A stretch of 34,812 nucleotides of DNA from Shewanella sp. KT0246. Its GTDB lineage: Bacteria; Pseudomonadota; Gammaproteobacteria; Enterobacterales; Shewanellaceae. Under the pieces are notes generated by a model, which worked only from the letters and a program-made list of their open reading frames with translations, did no database searches and was not told where the DNA came from. Below, in pieces: positions 32,326-34,812 of this stretch. Both the position numbers and the translations under genes were made by a program. Numbering within the stretch: position 1 is the first letter of the stretch; each line of letters begins with the position of its first letter. The stretch covers positions 1 to 34,812 of the forward strand of contig NZ_BPEV01000044.1 of assembly GCF_019654955.1 (NCBI RefSeq). Reading direction: 5' to 3'.

Positions 32326-33375
32326 TTAAAAATCGTAACGCAAACCAATACTGACAATTCTGTCATCAAAATCAGAGTATTGTTTCACATCAAATTCACC
32401 TATTTCTGTATGAACTCGCGTCGATTTTGAAATGCGATATTCAGCGCCAATCGCCCATTGGCTTACTTCTGGCACAATATCAGCAGCTTCACCTAATGAG
32501 TCATAAACTCGGCCTGCAATCTTACCCGTACCAGAGTCATCAGTACCGTATTGCGCTTTAAGCAATAGCTTATCAATTTGGTATTTAGCACTGATAATAA
32601 AACCCGCACCATCACGTTGTTCCCAGTTAACTTTATTTGGATTAACTAATTCAGATGTTTGGTAAATCGACCCCAACATTAAGTTATTAATTTTGTATTG
32701 CACAACACCACGGAAGCCTTTGATATCTTCAACACCATCGGTATATGCAGCAGCTAGATACAAGTTACTGCTTTTAAAATGCTTGTCACCATAGGTTACT
32801 ACAGCTTGGTAATTACCATTATCACGACGAATATCGCCTTCTTCATAGTAATTGTCCTCCATGATGTAACTCGCACCAAACTGCAGGTTATTCCATTTTG
32901 CTGTCCTATATAAAAGCGAGTCGCCCCAACGCTTATCACCAGCAAATAGGCGGTCATGCTTCATTGAATACATGTCCATAGCATCTGCTGTACCTTTGGC
33001 CATTTTAAATACAGGGTCAATACGACCTGCTGAAAGTTGGCCAAATGATGAATGTTTAATCCCTAAAAATGTTGGTCGAGAAGAAAAAGGATTGCTGCCT
33101 TTATCTTGAGAACCACCATTAACACCCACTTCTATTTGATAAAAAACACTAAAATCTTGATTAAGCGCGGTACTGCCTTTTACCCCTAAACGACTCCAGT
33201 TATTTTCTAAAACTGTGCCACTTTTACCGTTATGAGTGGCGCTACCACTGTCTGAGTTAGTGATTGAATAGTCAATACGACCATATACATCTAAACTATC
33301 AGTGAAACTTTCTGCTGCCATAACAGGCGAACTAAGAACACCCATTGCTACTGCTGTTAATACACATTTTTTCAT
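32326..33375 (-). CDS. Gram-negative outer-membrane porin
   Basis: A 349-residue trimeric-porin-type protein. The signal peptide ends VMA (residue 20); the mature start ESFTDSLDVYGRIDYSITNSD is the first barrel strand. Porin blocks include WSRLGVKGSTALNQDFSVFYQIEVGV, FLGIKHSSFGQLSAGRIDPVFKM (strands leading to constriction loop L3), GASYIMEDNYYEEGD, and a last strand RIVSIGLRYDF ending in the required phenylalanine. It should form a diffusion channel for small solutes. It starts 76 bp after the FMN-binding lipoprotein gene, on the same strand, so they may share a transcript. Loop charge is mixed, and no specificity can be stated. Confidence 0.92.
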   Translation of the reverse strand: MKKCVLTAVAMGVLSSPVMAAESFTDSLDVYGRIDYSITNSDSGSATHNGKSGTVLENNWSRLGVKGSTALNQDFSVFYQIEVGVNGGSQDKGSNPFSSRPTFLGIKHSSFGQLSAGRIDPVFKMAKGTADAMDMYSMKHDRLFAGDKRWGDSLLYRTAKWNNLQFGASYIMEDNYYEEGDIRRDNGNYQAVVTYGDKHFKSSNLYLAAAYTDGVEDIKGFRGVVQYKINNLMLGSIYQTSELVNPNKVNWEQRDGAGFIISAKYQIDKLLLKAQYGTDDSGTGKIAGRVYDSLGEAADIVPEVSQWAIGAEYRISKSTRVHTEIGEFDVKQYSDFDDRIVSIGLRYDF

Positions 33376-33451
33376 CTTGCATCTCTCTTCATCGATTTTG
33401 AAAAGACATGACGATCCTGACCATTGATTGTAGAACCGTCATCTCAATAAA

Positions 33452-34795
33452 TTACGGTTTTTTGTGTTCTACAATCACGTCATCAGCACGCATTTGTTTG
33501 TATAGAATGTCAGCTTGACTTAGATATATATCCCAAGAATTAGAACGCTTAGTAAAGCCAGTTGAAGCATAGCTTCCTGAGTCACCGGTTGCTGGAAGGT
33601 CATTGATATCAAATAGCGAACCGCCTTGCTGTAAATGCGCATTCAATCCATCTATCATCACGTTAAAACCAATACGCGCAGGCTCTACATAATTAATTGA
33701 ATCGTATTTAGACTGGCGGTAAAACTTCTTCAATGATGCATCTTTAATTTGTGCTTTTTCATCTGCAAAGATCTCATCAAAGTGGCCTTTTACAATTTGC
33801 TTAGTATTGGTATCTACCACTAAACGAAGCATTGCTGTTACGCCAGTCCATTGACCTTTTTTATCCAACAGTTTTTCAGAATGCTGATAGAACTTGTAAT
33901 GGCTACTTTGCGCTTGAATTTGGTCATAAAGCTTAGCTGTAAGCGGGATCATAGATTGCTGAATACTGTTAGATGCACCTGCAACAATATCAATACCCTG
34001 ATACTTTAAACGGTTAGGTTGCTTAAGTTTATTAGCTAATTTAGGGTCGTAATCTGGGTTTAATTCGAAGGTTAACTTGTCTTGTTCAACCATCATTTTT
34101 TCCATGGTCAATGCAGACTGAACCCAAGCAGTACCTTTTTTCTTACCCATTGAGAAGTTGTACTCAGACATACGCTTTGGTACATCTTGGTACATACGGG
34201 TGTAGTAGTTAGGACGGCCGCTCTCCTGAAACTCAGCTAGAATGACATCATTCTTATCAGCTGAACTGGTTACGATCGTCATGCTCCCCATATGACCTTG
34301 ACGGAAACGTGCTTCTTCGTAGTAATAGTCACCACTGATTAAGCCCAGCTTAGGCTGAATCGACCACTTGAGTTTAAAGTCATCGTTAGCAGACTCATCT
34401 TTAGAACCGACAGATTCATATGCTGGCGTCGAGCCATCAGCTCTAGGAAGTTTATTGATTGCTTCAAGAATGCCGTTTGATGAGTAGGTTGCACCTGAAA
34501 CAGCATCAATACCTTCATGGCCATTGTTTGCAACCACCTTTGTCAGTAAGCGTTCAGCATTTAAGAAAAGAGACTCAGTTTCGTTATGAGATTTGGTTTT
34601 TATATCTGTAATATTGCCATTACTAACATGTACTTCTAGAACAATTTGACTCTTTTTGCCCTTAGCTTGTACATCATGAACACCATCAACATATTTACCT
34701 TGAGGTGTTGATGTTGCACAGCCTAACGTCATTAATGAAGCAAAACTGATTGCGCTATAAATAAAACTCTTCTTAAAACTTTTGCTATTTATCAT
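33452..34795 (-). CDS. FMN-binding domain lipoprotein
   Basis: A 447-residue exported protein. The N-terminal signal has a cysteine at 26 after SLMTLG, probably lipidated although -3 is Thr. A FMN_bind domain (~35-115) carries DAVSGAT (97-103), the motif in which the Thr is covalently flavinylated by ApbE, as in NqrC/RnfG. A second region (~165-285) keeps the same fold pattern (GHMGSMTIVTSS...ILAEFQESG) but ends DIVAGAS (269-275), lacking the usual Ser/Thr at position 4. A third part (~305-430) may be a further degenerate repeat. One covalent FMN is likely, with a role in periplasmic electron transfer. The frame extends to 34810, but AAGG precedes the ATG at 34795. Promoter and upstream neighbours are outside the window. 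Confidence 0.88.
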   Translation of the reverse strand: MINSKSFKKSFIYSAISFASLMTLGCATSTPQGKYVDGVHDVQAKGKKSQIVLEVHVSNGNITDIKTKSHNETESLFLNAERLLTKVVANNGHEGIDAVSGATYSSNGILEAINKLPRADGSTPAYESVGSKDESANDDFKLKWSIQPKLGLISGDYYYEEARFRQGHMGSMTIVTSSADKNDVILAEFQESGRPNYYTRMYQDVPKRMSEYNFSMGKKKGTAWVQSALTMEKMMVEQDKLTFELNPDYDPKLANKLKQPNRLKYQGIDIVAGASNSIQQSMIPLTAKLYDQIQAQSSHYKFYQHSEKLLDKKGQWTGVTAMLRLVVDTNTKQIVKGHFDEIFADEKAQIKDASLKKFYRQSKYDSINYVEPARIGFNVMIDGLNAHLQQGGSLFDINDLPATGDSGSYASTGFTKRSNSWDIYLSQADILYKQMRADDVIVEHKKP

Positions 34796-34812
34796 TTCTA
34801 ATGCCTTCAACA

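Noticed and set aside
33420..33460. Terminator between the FMN lipoprotein and porin genes
   Set aside because: The ACCGT/ACGGT hairpin has its T run on the plus strand, where no gene ends; on the minus strand the T run is missing, so read-through to the porin is likely.

Overview
The window reads as chromosomal DNA of an AT-rich marine gammaproteobacterium, most likely Shewanella or a close relative. Supporting signs are a PpiC nearly matching the enterobacterial form, a FadE-type acyl-CoA dehydrogenase, a DUF2057 (YccT-like) protein, a tiny periplasmic multihaem cytochrome, a FMN-binding lipoprotein beside a porin, and TM2 and DCC proteins. The genus is inferred; no rRNA or tRNA is present to confirm it. 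I see no transposase, integrase, CRISPR array or prophage. About 29 genes are supported.

Layout. 1-4.0 kb: exported amidohydrolase, SIMPL-domain protein and a class 1A-type dihydroorotate dehydrogenase. 4.3-10.4 kb: the most unusual block, with two paralogous membrane proteins (a cation:dicarboxylate symporter-like domain fused to a periplasmic solute-binding domain) flanking a glycosyltransferase that closely resembles BshA of bacillithiol synthesis. 10.5-15.9 kb: a minus-strand operon GT2 - GT39/ArnT-like - GtrA, divergent from an OmpR-type response regulator and histidine kinase; it looks like a surface-glycan or lipid A modification cassette with its own sensor. 16-19 kb: exported prolidase-like amidohydrolase, two TM2 proteins in tandem and a small outer-membrane barrel. 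19-24.4 kb: FadE-like enzyme without the membrane anchor, SRAP protein, triheme mini-cytochrome, cytoplasmic DsbA-family protein, PpiC. 24.4-30 kb: sulfotransferase-like protein, DUF2057 protein, penicillin acylase-family hydrolase, TDT-family transporter. 30-34.8 kb: LysR regulator divergent from the TDT gene, a DCC protein whose only plausible start is ATT, a small membrane protein, a porin and a FMN-binding lipoprotein that starts at the right-hand edge.

Regulation visible in the sequence: several good intrinsic terminators, a near-consensus sigma70 promoter for the TM2 pair, a LysR-type palindrome between the TDT and lysR genes, a FadR-like half-site next to the fadE start, and an identical 15-bp motif upstream of the outer-membrane barrel and the mini-cytochrome.

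The least expected structural signal is a set of degenerate tandem repeats with a 13-bp period that begin at or just after the stop codons of four unrelated genes (at 6546, 15826, 24372 and 31686), plus a 15-bp array at another stop codon (28739) and a 14-bp array at 26170. The best candidates for new biology are the BshA-like/symporter-fusion block, these post-stop repeats, the very haem-dense triheme cytochrome and the ATT-initiated DCC gene.
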